NCBI GenBank assembly: GCA_963666825.2
Contig: OY763044.2
Location: 124,001-188,000 of the forward strand
Reading direction: 5' to 3'
DNA length: 64,000 nucleotides
Origin: Saccharicrinis sp963666825
GTDB lineage: Bacteria; Bacteroidota; Bacteroidia; Bacteroidales; Marinilabiliaceae
Made by a program: the position numbers and the translations under genes. Positions 7,945 through 17,853 of this stretch are shown in pieces (within the stretch, counting starts at the first letter, position 1; every line of letters begins with the position of its first letter). The notes below the pieces were generated by a model, which searched no databases, was not told the origin of the DNA, and saw only the letters and a program-made list of their open reading frames with translations.

Positions 7945-10602
7945 ATGAGAGATTTATCATTCAGCAAATTTCATATTGTTTTAACGGCTGCTTTAGGTTT
8001 ATTTTTAATAAGTAAAAATATAATGCATGCACAGGGGTATCAACCTAAAGCAAATCCAAAGGCTATAGTGACTTATCAGAATGCCAGATTTACCGTGCTT
8101 ACTGATGGTCTTATACGTATGGAATGGTCAGAACAAAAGAATTTTGATGATGATGCTTCTCTCACTTTTGTAAATAGAAATTTGGATGTTCCACAATTCT
8201 CTGTTCAAAAAAATAGTGAGTTTTTGAGTATCAAAACGGATCTTTTGGTGCTTAAATATTTTAAGTCAGAAGGTCCGTTTACAAAAAACAATCTAAGAGT
8301 TACTTATAAAGATAATACTGAATCTTTTGAGTGGTATCCTGAAAAAGAAAATTCAGGCAATTTGATGGGAACAACTCGTACTCTGGATGCCTGCGACGGT
8401 GAATATAAAATTTATTGGGGCGATACGCTTGATTTAAATATTGAAACAGGATTAATTTCAAAGGATGGTTGGGTGCTTATTGATGATAGTAAAAAGCCAC
8501 TCTTTGATCAATCTGATTGGGCTTGGGTTAAAGCCCGTGAACATAAGGGAAACAACCAGGATTGGTATTTGTTTACCTATGGAAAGAATTTTAAAAAGGC
8601 ACTTAAGGACTTTACTAGTATTGCTGGCCATATTCCGGTTCCACCTAAATATGCATTTGGTGTATGGTGGTCAAAATTCTGGCCTTATACCGAATTAGAA
8701 TATCGTGATCTTGTGGAAGAATACAATTGTCATGATATGCCCTTAAACGTGATGGTGATGGATATGGATTGGCATATTACAGATCGGGCTGATTGGTGGC
8801 AAGATAGTGTTAAAGTTCGTGATCAGGCTAATCAGAAACATGGATGGACTGGTTTTACCTGGGAGAAAGGATATTTTCCTGATCCGAAATCGTTTTTAAA
8901 TTGGACCGAAAAACAAGGGGTTAAAACCTGTTTGAACCTGCACCCTGCATCTGGAGTTCAACCACATGAAGATGTTTATTACACATTTGCAAATGCGATG
9001 GGAGTTGATCCTTCAACAAAACAATATGTTCCCTTTGATATCGTGGATAAGAACTTTGCAAAAAACTATTTCGATTTATTAATCCATCCAATGGAGAAAG
9101 AAGGAATAGATTTTTGGTGGCTCGATTGGCAGCAATGGGGCACAACAAAAATTGAAGGAGTTAATCCTACTTTTTATTTGAATTATGTGCATTTTAGTGA
9201 TATGCAGCGACAAGGCAAACGTCCGTTGATATATCATAGATGGGGAGGATTGGGAAACCATCGTTATCAGATTGGATTTTCAGGTGATACTTTTATAACA
9301 TGGAATTCATTAACCTATCAACCTTATTTTACAGCAACTTCATCTAATGTTTGTTTCGGGTATTGGAGTCATGATATTGGCGGGCATATGTTGGGAGAGA
9401 TGGAAAACCCTGAATTATTTACCCGATGGGTTCAGTGGGGAACTTATAGTCCGATATTCAGAACTCATGGCACACGCGATCCTCGAATTGAAAGACGAAT
9501 GTGGGCTTACCATCCAAAATATTTTAATTCAATGCGAGAGGCGGTTCAAAACCGTATTTCCCTTTTCCCTTATATATATTCAGCAGCATTTGAAGCCTAT
9601 AACACCGGTGTCTCATTAATGCGCCCAATGTATTATGATTACCCAAATCAGGAAAGTGCCTATCGATTTGATCATCAATACATGTTTGGAGATGATATGT
9701 TGGTAGCTCCGGTTACGGATTCTATTGGAACTAAAAATATTTTCAAGGATAAAGAAATTTGGTTACCTGAAGGAACCTGGATAGAAGAGCATAGTGGAAC
9801 AATATTAAAAGGAAACCAGATTGTAAAAAGACCTTATTTACTTTCTGAGATACCGGTGTTTGTAAAGGCAGGTGCAATTATCCCAAGGAAACCTAAAGAC
9901 ATTGCAATAAATTCACCTATAGATCAATTGATATTAAAAATATACCCTGGTGGTGATGCTTCAACTTCTATATTTGATGATAACAACGAAAATGAAAGTT
10001 ATATTGATGGATCATATACTGAAACTCAAGTTTATTCACATACAAAGGGTAATAAAAAGCAAATTATAATTCAACCCATAAAAGGAGGTTTTGAAGGAAT
10101 GGTAAATAATCGTTCTTATCAAATTCAATTAGTACTATCTTATCCTCCTAAATCAATTAAAGTAAATGATATAGAACTGGAATATTCAAAAGATAAGTCG
10201 AAGAATACATGGTTTTATGATGGTCAGGAACTGACAACTATTATTCAAACAGAATCTTATCCAACAAAGCAGGAAACAAAGATTGAAATAGAAATGGCGG
10301 ATGAGGATATTAATCTGTTATCTGGTAAGCCAGGGCAATTTGATCATCTGCTAATGGCACTTCAAACCATCTTAAAAACATGGAAGTTTGAATATCCAAT
10401 TACACACTATTTTAGTCATGAACTGGCTAACATTGCTCAAACTGGAACCAGAATTACATTAAATCCTGATTCCATTACAAAAGAAATAGAATTCTTAAAT
10501 AGCGATTATTTACGTTTTAAAGAGGCTTTAGACAAAGCTGCTAAATATAAAACAGGACTTTCTCCCTTAAATGAATATTTTATGTATTTGGATTTACCAT
10601 AA
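7945..10602 (+). CDS. GH31 family alpha-glycosidase, secreted
   Basis: The protein has 885 residues with a long signal peptide ending near MHAQG (about residue 31). Then come the GH31 N-terminal beta-sandwich, the catalytic barrel (about 235-570) and the C-terminal beta domains. The nucleophile is D394 in WWLDWQQWG and the acid/base is D448 in IGFSGDT. The barrel carries MDMDWHIT and WSHDIGGHM, as in GH31. Family members hydrolyse alpha-glucosides, alpha-xylosides, alpha-galactosides or alpha-GalNAc; the local motifs do not let me choose. Unusual is a tail of about 100 residues after the last beta domain (about 785-885), predicted helical and unlike the usual end. It is the last gene of the locus here and is followed by a terminator. 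Confidence 0.85.
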   Translation: MRDLSFSKFHIVLTAALGLFLISKNIMHAQGYQPKANPKAIVTYQNARFTVLTDGLIRMEWSEQKNFDDDASLTFVNRNLDVPQFSVQKNSEFLSIKTDLLVLKYFKSEGPFTKNNLRVTYKDNTESFEWYPEKENSGNLMGTTRTLDACDGEYKIYWGDTLDLNIETGLISKDGWVLIDDSKKPLFDQSDWAWVKAREHKGNNQDWYLFTYGKNFKKALKDFTSIAGHIPVPPKYAFGVWWSKFWPYTELEYRDLVEEYNCHDMPLNVMVMDMDWHITDRADWWQDSVKVRDQANQKHGWTGFTWEKGYFPDPKSFLNWTEKQGVKTCLNLHPASGVQPHEDVYYTFANAMGVDPSTKQYVPFDIVDKNFAKNYFDLLIHPMEKEGIDFWWLDWQQWGTTKIEGVNPTFYLNYVHFSDMQRQGKRPLIYHRWGGLGNHRYQIGFSGDTFITWNSLTYQPYFTATSSNVCFGYWSHDIGGHMLGEMENPELFTRWVQWGTYSPIFRTHGTRDPRIERRMWAYHPKYFNSMREAVQNRISLFPYIYSAAFEAYNTGVSLMRPMYYDYPNQESAYRFDHQYMFGDDMLVAPVTDSIGTKNIFKDKEIWLPEGTWIEEHSGTILKGNQIVKRPYLLSEIPVFVKAGAIIPRKPKDIAINSPIDQLILKIYPGGDASTSIFDDNNENESYIDGSYTETQVYSHTKGNKKQIIIQPIKGGFEGMVNNRSYQIQLVLSYPPKSIKVNDIELEYSKDKSKNTWFYDGQELTTIIQTESYPTKQETKIEIEMADEDINLLSGKPGQFDHLLMALQTILKTWKFEYPITHYFSHELANIAQTGTRITLNPDSITKEIEFLNSDYLRFKEALDKAAKYKTGLSPLNEYFMYLDLP

Positions 10603-10628
10603 TAAATCATACATGGCTTTTGGTTTCT

Positions 10629-10668
10629 AAAGGTATTAGAGTGTATTTTAACTCTGGTACCTTTTTTT
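10629..10668 (+). terminator. Intrinsic terminator ending the polysaccharide locus
   Basis: AAAGGTATTAGAGT pairs with ACTCTGGTACCTTT as a 14-position stem with two central T-G wobbles around an 8-base loop (10643-10650), followed by a T run. It lies 26 bases after the GH31 stop. Confidence 0.8.
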
Positions 10669-10963
10669 GTTTTATCGTAGTCATAATTTAGAAAGTTCAA
10701 AAAATTCTGGCATTTCATTACTCATTAATTTATATTTTGTTTTACATTTACTTATTATGATTAGTGAATCAATATTAAGAATACTTTATTTCATTTGTAA
10801 TAATGTATTTTTCAATTGTAGAAAGAACTCCTAACTAAATTTAATACTAGCTTTTCTTACAAAGTTAATTACTGTATTTACAGGATTTATTCATTTCTAA
10901 TTCACTTATTATACTTCAATTTAGGTCGAATATTCTCAATAGAGAATCATATTTATAGAGTGT
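10669..10963. other. AT-rich intergenic region before fbp
   Basis: About 295 bases with no supported gene. It presumably holds the fbp promoter and leader. I could not identify a convincing promoter or riboswitch. Confidence 0.5.
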
Positions 10964-12955
10964 ATGACAAACAAAGTAAATAACGGTGATAATATTTATA
11001 GTGAAGATAAATTAAAATACCTGAACCTGCTTTCGCAAAAGTTTCCAACAGTACAAGCTGCTTGTACCGAAATAATTAATCTTGAATCCATCCTTAACCT
11101 TCCTAAAGGAACCGAACATTTTCTGACTGATATTCATGGTGAATATGAAACATTTAGTCATGTGTTGCGCAATGCATCAGGAATGGTTCGTAAAAAGATA
11201 GATAAAGTTTATCAGTATACTTTAAGCGATAAAGACAAGGATCAATTGGCAACACTGATCTATTATCCTGAGGAAAAACTGGAATTAATCGTCAATGAAG
11301 AAAAAGACCTGGATAACTGGTATTCTATTACACTTCGCAGATTGATTGAAGTGGCCCGGGTTTCTGCAGATAAGTTTACGCATTCAAAAATTCGTAAAGC
11401 TATGCCTCCTGATTTTGCCTATGTAATGGATGAATTATTGGATGAGCATAATGTCAAAAAGGAATTATATTTCGATAGTATAATAAAGTCAATTATAAAG
11501 GTAGATAGAGCCAATTATTTCATTATTGCAGTTAGTAAATTTATTAAACGACTTTTAATAGATCGATTGCATATTATTGGTGATATTTATGATCGAGGAC
11601 CATATGCAGATAAGGTGATGAATGTGATTCAGGATCACCATTCTGTAGATATTCAATGGGGAAATCACGATATAGTTTGGATGGCTGCGGCCACAGGAAT
11701 AAAAGCCAGTATTGCTGCGGTAATAAGAATTAGTGCCCGTTATGATAACCTTTCAACCTTGGAGGATGCTTATGGAATTAACTTGCTTCCATTGGCTACT
11801 TTTGCTATGAAAGCTTATGCTAATGATCCTTGTTCAGAGTTTGTACCGGTTAATACACCACCTGAGAATCTTGGATCAACCCATATTAAGCTGATCAGTA
11901 AAATGCATAAAGCCATTTCAATTCTGGAAATGAAATTAAAAGGCGACATTATTCGTCGAAATCCGGAATTAGGTATGAATGATCGTTTATTGTTAGATAA
12001 GATAAATTATGAGAAGGGAACGATTGAAATCGAAGGTAAAAACTACGACCTGAAAGATAAATTATTTCCTACAATTAGTCCTGATGATCCTTATAAACTT
12101 ACAAAAGAGGAAAAATTACTGATTGAGAAATTGCGTTTTTCCTTTTTGAATTGTGATAAGCTTCAGCAACACGTAAAAACCTTATTTACTAAAGGAAGTA
12201 CCTATTTGGCTTATAATTCAAATTTACTGTATCATGGCTGTATTCCTTTGGATGATAAAGGACAGTTTAAACAGGTGACTCTTAATGGGAAAAAATATAG
12301 TGGGAAAGCTTTATGTGATCAATATGATCTTATTTGTCGACGAGCCTATTTTAATCGCGAAAAGGGGAATCGAGATACAAAAGACCAGGATTATATGTGG
12401 TCTTTATGGTGCGGACCGGATTCGCCTCTTTTTGGTAAAAAGAAAATGGCCACATTCGAAAGATATTTTATTGAAGATAAGGAGGTACATAAGGAAGAGG
12501 GGAATATGTATTATAAATTACGGGATGATAAAGATACATGCTGTATGATACTTGAAGAATTTGGGTTAGATTCGGAGATATCTCATATTGTAAATGGCCA
12601 TGTGCCGGTAAAAGTAACCAAAGGTGAAAGTCCGGTAAAAGCCGACGGTAAACTATTTGTAATTGATGGCGGTATGTCTAAACCATACCAAAAGGTAACC
12701 GGAATAGCAGGTTATACCCTGATTTATGATTCGTATAATTTAATATTAGCAGAGCATGCACCTTTTGAATCCAGACGTAAAGCAATCGAAGATGAGGATG
12801 ATATTGTTTCTATCCGAAATATGATTGAGCATGCTAATGTAAGAATCAGAGTTGGCGATACCGATATTGGTATAACTCTAAAACAACAAATTGATGACCT
12901 GAATCAACTTTTGGATGCCTACCGAAAAGGTATTGTAAAGGTTAAAGAAGTATAG
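10964..12955 (+). CDS. fbp: Class 3 fructose-1,6-bisphosphatase
   Basis: The 663-residue protein matches the Firmicutes/Bacteroidetes class 3 FBPase, which is about 670 residues in Bacillus and unrelated to classes 1 and 2. It is a metallophosphoesterase with the dinuclear metal motifs split by inserts: DIHGE (D56, H58), GDIYDRGP near 205, GNHDIVW near 230, and a later NGHVPV. It hydrolyses fructose-1,6-bisphosphate to fructose-6-phosphate in gluconeogenesis, in the cytoplasm. The gene stands alone with its own leader. The product lets the cell make hexose phosphate when growing on amino acids or uronic-acid-derived pyruvate, which fits the lifestyle suggested by the neighbouring locus. Confidence 0.95.
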   Translation: MTNKVNNGDNIYSEDKLKYLNLLSQKFPTVQAACTEIINLESILNLPKGTEHFLTDIHGEYETFSHVLRNASGMVRKKIDKVYQYTLSDKDKDQLATLIYYPEEKLELIVNEEKDLDNWYSITLRRLIEVARVSADKFTHSKIRKAMPPDFAYVMDELLDEHNVKKELYFDSIIKSIIKVDRANYFIIAVSKFIKRLLIDRLHIIGDIYDRGPYADKVMNVIQDHHSVDIQWGNHDIVWMAAATGIKASIAAVIRISARYDNLSTLEDAYGINLLPLATFAMKAYANDPCSEFVPVNTPPENLGSTHIKLISKMHKAISILEMKLKGDIIRRNPELGMNDRLLLDKINYEKGTIEIEGKNYDLKDKLFPTISPDDPYKLTKEEKLLIEKLRFSFLNCDKLQQHVKTLFTKGSTYLAYNSNLLYHGCIPLDDKGQFKQVTLNGKKYSGKALCDQYDLICRRAYFNREKGNRDTKDQDYMWSLWCGPDSPLFGKKKMATFERYFIEDKEVHKEEGNMYYKLRDDKDTCCMILEEFGLDSEISHIVNGHVPVKVTKGESPVKADGKLFVIDGGMSKPYQKVTGIAGYTLIYDSYNLILAEHAPFESRRKAIEDEDDIVSIRNMIEHANVRIRVGDTDIGITLKQQIDDLNQLLDAYRKGIVKVKEV

Positions 12956-12966
12956 TTTATCTACGT

Positions 12967-13011
12967 AACAAATAATGGTTTGCATAGTTAAATATGGAAT
13001 CATTATTTGTT
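12967..13011. repeat. Inverted repeat downstream of fbp
   Basis: AACAAATAATG (12967-12977) and CATTATTTGTT (13001-13011) are perfect 11-base complements separated by 23 bases. There is no T run after it, so it may be an mRNA 3'-end stabilizer or a weak terminator between the convergent fbp and response-regulator genes. Confidence 0.4.
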
Positions 13012-13087
13012 AGAAGTACCTTTGGGTATTTAAAAATATATATAAATAATTATTTTAAAGGGTGTTACGGTGAAATTGATTAATCAA

Positions 13088-13468
13088 CTATGAAATGTTA
13101 TTAATTAGTTTTTCGCACATTAGATTAGAGATTATCTTACTAAAATCCTTTTTAATAATGGGTTTGGGTAAGAAAGCAAAAGCTCCGTTTGACAGGCAGG
13201 AATGAATTGTATCTTTTGAATTATCGCCAGACATAATTACTACAGGTATATCGAGTAATTCTTCCTGCATTTCCTTGAGTAATTCAAAACCATTTTTATT
13301 AGGCATATATAAATCAAGTAATACAAGATCTGGTTTTTCGTTGATAAATAGATTCAAACCTTCTACTCCGTCTTGAGCTTCTATTATTTGTAAATTAAAT
13401 GGGGATAAAATTCTTTTTGTAGTAAAACGTGAAAAAAGATCATCCTCAACAATTAAGACTTTCAACAT
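13088..13468 (-). CDS. Single-domain CheY-like response regulator
   Basis: The protein is 126 residues, just one receiver domain and no output domain. The acidic pocket is E8/D9/D10 (VLIVEDD), the phosphoacceptor D52 (LLDLYMP), the switch Ser S80 (VIMSG) and the conserved lysine K102 (LPKPI). Such proteins pass phosphoryl groups to partners or work in chemosensory-like or phosphorelay systems. No histidine kinase gene lies next to it, so its partner is unknown. It sits between the convergent fbp and the downstream beta-mannosidase pair, with its own upstream gap of about 220 bases. Confidence 0.9.
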   Translation of the reverse strand: MLKVLIVEDDLFSRFTTKRILSPFNLQIIEAQDGVEGLNLFINEKPDLVLLDLYMPNKNGFELLKEMQEELLDIPVVIMSGDNSKDTIHSCLSNGAFAFLPKPIIKKDFSKIISNLMCEKLINNIS

Positions 13469-13630
13469 ATTAATAATGGTTAGTTGTGTTATTCTTATAT
13501 AGATACGCTATACTTAAGCATTTGATTGGGATTATTGATAGATACTGTATTTCTTTAGATAAAAGGAAAAATAATCCTGTTTAATAACTGTTTTTGGATA
13601 TTTGTTGATTAGCTTGATCTTTATACTTTT

Positions 13631-13662
13631 AAAGTAAAAGGCCACCCCAAATAGAGTAGCCT
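13631..13662 (-). terminator. Intrinsic terminator of the DUF4185/beta-mannosidase operon
   Basis: On the minus strand AGGCTACTC pairs with GGGTGGCCT (9 positions, two wobbles, 6-base loop) and is followed by TTTTACTTT. It lies about 30 bases past the GH2 stop. Confidence 0.75.
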
Positions 13663-13691
13663 AATACATATAGAAGGGATGTTTATGGAAT

Positions 13692-16346
13692 CTATTGCCA
13701 TTGAGTTTGCCAGTTCAAAATCTTTAATTCATTAAGTTTTAGTTTATGTGCTGAAACAACTTTTACTTGTTTTATTTCTCCTTTTGTTAAGTCGAAATAG
13801 TTGTCCATAAACCAAACTTCTGGTAATGCCATTTCTCTTGCTAATATAGGTTGCTTCTTAAATTGTAAATGACATAATCTTACAAATTGATCTGCTGAAA
13901 TATTTATGATGGTTTCCCATTTGTTATCAACCTGTTGTTGACTTACAATATTCATTTTAGTATTGGGCTTACCCCAATCTATTCCTTTCCATCCATCAGG
14001 GAAATAAGTAACTACATCCAGAGATATATTATTGATAGTTGCTTTAATATAAGCATATCCGTTTTTAGGAGTTTTAGCCTCATAATGATCAATCCTAAAG
14101 AACTCTTTAGTTGTATTTTTATCTGCTTTAATAGTTGTTTTCTTTTCCCAAATACTGTTGCCATAAAAGTCTTCTACACCATATACTATTTCAATATTTT
14201 GATCAATAGATGTTTCATTTGCAATGGCAAATCGAATCATACTATCGCGTTCAAAAATAATCGGAAGGATAGGTGAGCAGGCTCGTTTGGCTGCGTAATA
14301 AGCTGGTTTAGGTTGGTAATAGTAATCAATAATCGACCAGTTAGCAGTAGGCCAGCAATCATTATACATCCAACTCATTGTACCTCCATTATTTGGACGA
14401 TCATAACGCGCACTTTCATATTCTGTACGAGTTTGTTCTAACTGAGTTGCCTGACCATGTTTTACATATTCTTCCAGTGAATTAATCTTTCCAAATATAT
14501 CACCAGCTATAAATAAGGTTTGTTCGTAATGTGGTTTATTACCGTGTCCTCGTTGAATATGGTAAATCCATGCATCGTTTGCAGGCCATTGATTCTGCTT
14601 GCTTAAGAACGATTTCATGGTGTTTAAATTTGCAGGTCCTTGTACGCAGAATTCAGAATCAAACGAGCATACATCTTCAAAGTGTTTTCTCCATTTTGAA
14701 GGAGAACCATCACACCAGAATAAGGCTGTTTTCCATGAACTAATATGTGAGTTGCCAGAGTTTCTTCTGTTACCGGAATCTTCTCTCGACATAGGACTCG
14801 ATTCTACATAAGGAACTTCTAAACCATATTTATCAACCAATCCTTGTAATATCATGGTATATAAAATTGGATCCTGATGCGCTCTGTCAATATGAAATGG
14901 ATCTTTGGCTTCCTCTTCAGTAATAGGTTTAGCATCATTTTTATGTCTCCATGATAAATAGTCTTCATTACAACCACACCATATTACAATAGAAGGGTGA
15001 TTTCTTAATCTGAATATTTGATATTCTGCTTCCTCAATGATTTCATCCATTAAAGTTGTTGTTGGATAACCTGAACTGGCAAACATAAAATCCTGCCAAA
15101 TCATAATACCCATTTCATCACAAAGTTCATAGAATAGATCATCCTCATATATTCCACCTCCCCACACTCTGATCATATTAAAGTTGGCTTCTTTAGCTTT
15201 TTCAAGGTAAAAACGATATTTGTCAGGAGATATGGATCCTGGCCATATTTCTGTTGGAATCCAGTTTGTTCCTTTGCAAAAGATAGGTTCGTTATTAATG
15301 AGTATCTCGTAAGAGTATCCGGTTCCGGCTTCTTTGGTAAAAGGTAACTCACGTTTAGATGTTTCTCGTATCCCAAACTTTCCTTTTTTAGAATCTGTCA
15401 CTTTTCCATCAACAAGCAAGTCAACTTTGTATTCGTAAAGATTTGGATCGCCATAACCATTTGGCCACCATAATTTTGGATTTTCAATATTTAAACTGGT
15501 GTATGATTTATATGACTTAGTTTGTGTTCTGGTTATGGTATCAGATATTGATGTTCCATGTCCTGAAACATTCACAACAATTTGATAACCCTCTTCTTTA
15601 GTTGGTTTCGAAACTTCAAAGTTAAAGTCGGTACGACCGTTAATGAAAGTCTGAATTCCAACTTCAGCAAGCTCAAATTCGTTACCATTTTCTATGTATA
15701 CATCACCAACTAATCCAATTCCGGGAATTGGTAGAGTCCAATCCCAGCCAAAGTTATATTGTGGTTTTCTCAAAAAGGCACGTCTTTCTTTCCATCCTAA
15801 TAATTCGCTGATTCTTGGTCCGCCCAATAGCTCGTTTATTGACAGGAATCTAACATAAAGTCTGTTACCATTTTCTTTAAGTATATCTTTTACATTAAAA
15901 CTATGTGGATGAAAGGCATTTTTCATTTCCCCCAGTTTATGACCATTTAGCCAAACTTCTGAATTGCCATCTACAAAGTCTAATACTAAATCGGTATTTT
16001 TTGCTTTATCAAATTTGGCATCAAACTCTAAAGTAAACCACCATTCCTTTGATGTGATCCAATATGCACCTCTGGCCAATGTGTCGTAATGCATATCAGG
16101 AATTACGTTTTGCTTCATTAACTCCACGTTTACATCTCCGGGAACCGAAATTGTTCTCCATTTAGGAGAATTTAAATCAGGTAATTTAACTTCTCCTTCT
16201 TGTGGATCTATGCCTATAAATTGCCACGATGATGTAATATCTTTTGATAAAAGTGATATTTTGTTTTTACTCCAACTCTTCTGTCCGAAACTATTAATAG
16301 AAGTTAGAAACACGACTATTAACATTAAAAATGTATTCTTTTTCAT
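13692..16346 (-). CDS. GH2 beta-mannosidase, secreted
   Basis: The protein is 884 residues with a signal peptide ending near NSFGQ (about residue 22). The GH2 layout is a sugar-binding jelly roll (about 40-215), an immunoglobulin-like domain, a TIM barrel (about 340-690) and C-terminal beta domains. The acid/base is E461 in CGCNED and the nucleophile E565 in FDSEFCVQG, close to E462/E555 of the Bacteroides enzyme BtMan2A. RKPQYNFGWDW is typical of the mannosidase branch of GH2. It would release beta-linked mannose from the non-reducing end of mannans or N-glycan cores in the periplasm. It starts 75 bases after the DUF4185 lipoprotein gene, and the two probably form one operon on the strand opposite to the main locus. 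Confidence 0.9.
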   Translation of the reverse strand: MKKNTFLMLIVVFLTSINSFGQKSWSKNKISLLSKDITSSWQFIGIDPQEGEVKLPDLNSPKWRTISVPGDVNVELMKQNVIPDMHYDTLARGAYWITSKEWWFTLEFDAKFDKAKNTDLVLDFVDGNSEVWLNGHKLGEMKNAFHPHSFNVKDILKENGNRLYVRFLSINELLGGPRISELLGWKERRAFLRKPQYNFGWDWTLPIPGIGLVGDVYIENGNEFELAEVGIQTFINGRTDFNFEVSKPTKEEGYQIVVNVSGHGTSISDTITRTQTKSYKSYTSLNIENPKLWWPNGYGDPNLYEYKVDLLVDGKVTDSKKGKFGIRETSKRELPFTKEAGTGYSYEILINNEPIFCKGTNWIPTEIWPGSISPDKYRFYLEKAKEANFNMIRVWGGGIYEDDLFYELCDEMGIMIWQDFMFASSGYPTTTLMDEIIEEAEYQIFRLRNHPSIVIWCGCNEDYLSWRHKNDAKPITEEEAKDPFHIDRAHQDPILYTMILQGLVDKYGLEVPYVESSPMSREDSGNRRNSGNSHISSWKTALFWCDGSPSKWRKHFEDVCSFDSEFCVQGPANLNTMKSFLSKQNQWPANDAWIYHIQRGHGNKPHYEQTLFIAGDIFGKINSLEEYVKHGQATQLEQTRTEYESARYDRPNNGGTMSWMYNDCWPTANWSIIDYYYQPKPAYYAAKRACSPILPIIFERDSMIRFAIANETSIDQNIEIVYGVEDFYGNSIWEKKTTIKADKNTTKEFFRIDHYEAKTPKNGYAYIKATINNISLDVVTYFPDGWKGIDWGKPNTKMNIVSQQQVDNKWETIINISADQFVRLCHLQFKKQPILAREMALPEVWFMDNYFDLTKGEIKQVKVVSAHKLKLNELKILNWQTQWQ

Positions 16347-16421
16347 TTCTCGTCACCTGTTTTTAAGGTTTAAAAATATTTACTCAACTTAAGATCAGGA
16401 TTAAATCTGTTTATGTAGCTG

Positions 16422-17639
16422 TTATTTTAATTCAAAGTCGATTTCCATTTGATTCCATAAATAATTGGTTGTCCACCCATCTCTGGCATCAGACCATATC
16501 AGGTGCATGGTTTTTCCATTGTTTTTAATCCATTTAGGACTCAACTTTGGTTGGTAAATGCGGTCATTGATATCTCCTGTTATAAATAAAGGATTGTAAT
16601 AGATTTGTTTCCATGGTCCCCATGGGTTTTCTGCATACCAAAAACCAATACTACAAGTTTTATCATGCATAAAGCTATTCCAATAATTGCCAGGGAATTT
16701 CCCTTTTGATTTTCCGTATCTGGAACCATAGTTAACCATGATATATAAGCCTAAATCTTCGTTCCAAACTACACTTGGTAGCCATGAGTACCATCCCCAA
16801 TCTTTTTCGTATGGAAATTCATATACAGTACCCTTTTCTTTAATATCATTAGTCCACACCGGATTTTTATACTGATCAAAAGCTTTAAAATATTCGTAAG
16901 CAGATTTGTCTTTTATATGTTCTTTATGAACTCTGGCCATGTTCATTTTCCAACATTCATCTGGCTCAGGACTGTATAAATAAATATATGGATCTCCAAT
17001 ATTATCAGCATGCATATTGTTTTTACCATTTTGACAATATGAGAACCATGAAAAAGCATATCCTTCAATACTGTCCTTTACAACAGGATCTTCTTGCCAA
17101 AATAATACCTGATCTTTTTCGGTGGAATATTTTTCTTCATTAGCTGGTTTTCCGTTATGATTATACCATGTTTTTCCAAAGTCTTTGGAGTAGAATAGTT
17201 TGTTTCCATGAAAATAGCTAAATCCATCCATCCCTGTTAAAGATAATGAAGCATAAATTGTACTGTCAACAGAGAGCATGCCGTAACCATAATAACCTCC
17301 ACCAAATTCATATTCCGGATAATTTCCGCTTAACTCAGTTGCAGTAATATTATTTGGATTACCAGAAATTCTGACAGGAATATTATTATACCTGAACTCA
17401 CTTCCATTAAAACCGTAGCCATCATCTAAAAAGGTATAGATATGGTCATCTGCAGCCCAGGTTTGACACCAGTTGTCACCACCTTTGAAGTCTCCGTACT
17501 TTTTTATAGTACTTTTCTTAAATGTTACAGAAACCGGAACTTTTTGAGTTACTTGGTTTTCCTCACTTTTCCCACACGATGTCAGCATCAATATAGAGCC
17601 AACTGCAATACCCAGGTAATTTAATATTCGTAGATTCAT
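16422..17639 (-). CDS. DUF4185-like secreted lipoprotein, putative glycan-active beta-propeller
   Basis: I choose the ATG at 17639, giving 405 residues and a clean lipoprotein signal ending MLTSC (C22). The open frame extends 14 codons further upstream, but those residues do not look like part of a signal peptide. The body has GDNWCQTWAADDHIYTFLDDG, written here as separate GDNW and TWAADDHIYT blocks, repeated WY/WGPW motifs and a D-rich beta pattern. This recalls DUF4185 proteins, which are five-bladed beta-propeller-like and often sit beside glycoside hydrolases. Whether it hydrolyses or only binds glycan is unknown. Its place 75 bases before a beta-mannosidase suggests a mannose-containing target. 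Confidence 0.65.
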   Translation of the reverse strand: MNLRILNYLGIAVGSILMLTSCGKSEENQVTQKVPVSVTFKKSTIKKYGDFKGGDNWCQTWAADDHIYTFLDDGYGFNGSEFRYNNIPVRISGNPNNITATELSGNYPEYEFGGGYYGYGMLSVDSTIYASLSLTGMDGFSYFHGNKLFYSKDFGKTWYNHNGKPANEEKYSTEKDQVLFWQEDPVVKDSIEGYAFSWFSYCQNGKNNMHADNIGDPYIYLYSPEPDECWKMNMARVHKEHIKDKSAYEYFKAFDQYKNPVWTNDIKEKGTVYEFPYEKDWGWYSWLPSVVWNEDLGLYIMVNYGSRYGKSKGKFPGNYWNSFMHDKTCSIGFWYAENPWGPWKQIYYNPLFITGDINDRIYQPKLSPKWIKNNGKTMHLIWSDARDGWTTNYLWNQMEIDFELK

Positions 17640-17823
17640 TTTTAAGCTATTAAGAGTATTTATAGATAATAGATTTAACAAAAATATAAAAAATAGCGTT
17701 AAAAACTATAGGTTAGTGCGTAAAGTAAGTTTTGATATTTGTATATTGTTGATAATTAAATTTGTATGTGTAAAATATAGAAAGATTTTAATTTAGGAGA
17801 GATGGTGGAGAAGAAGTGGGGAC

Positions 17824-17851
17824 AAAGAAAAAGGAGCCTTAAGGCTCCTTT
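17824..17851 (-). terminator. Intrinsic terminator of pepD
   Basis: AAAGGAGCCTTAAGGCTCCTTT (17830-17851) is a perfect palindrome with a TTAA loop. On the minus strand TTTCTTTGTC follows. It starts 3 bases after the pepD stop codon. Confidence 0.85.
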
Positions 17852-17853
17852 AA

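Noticed and set aside
12967..13011. Certain terminator for fbp
   Set aside because: The 11-bp inverted repeat lacks a T run, so I list it only as a repeat.
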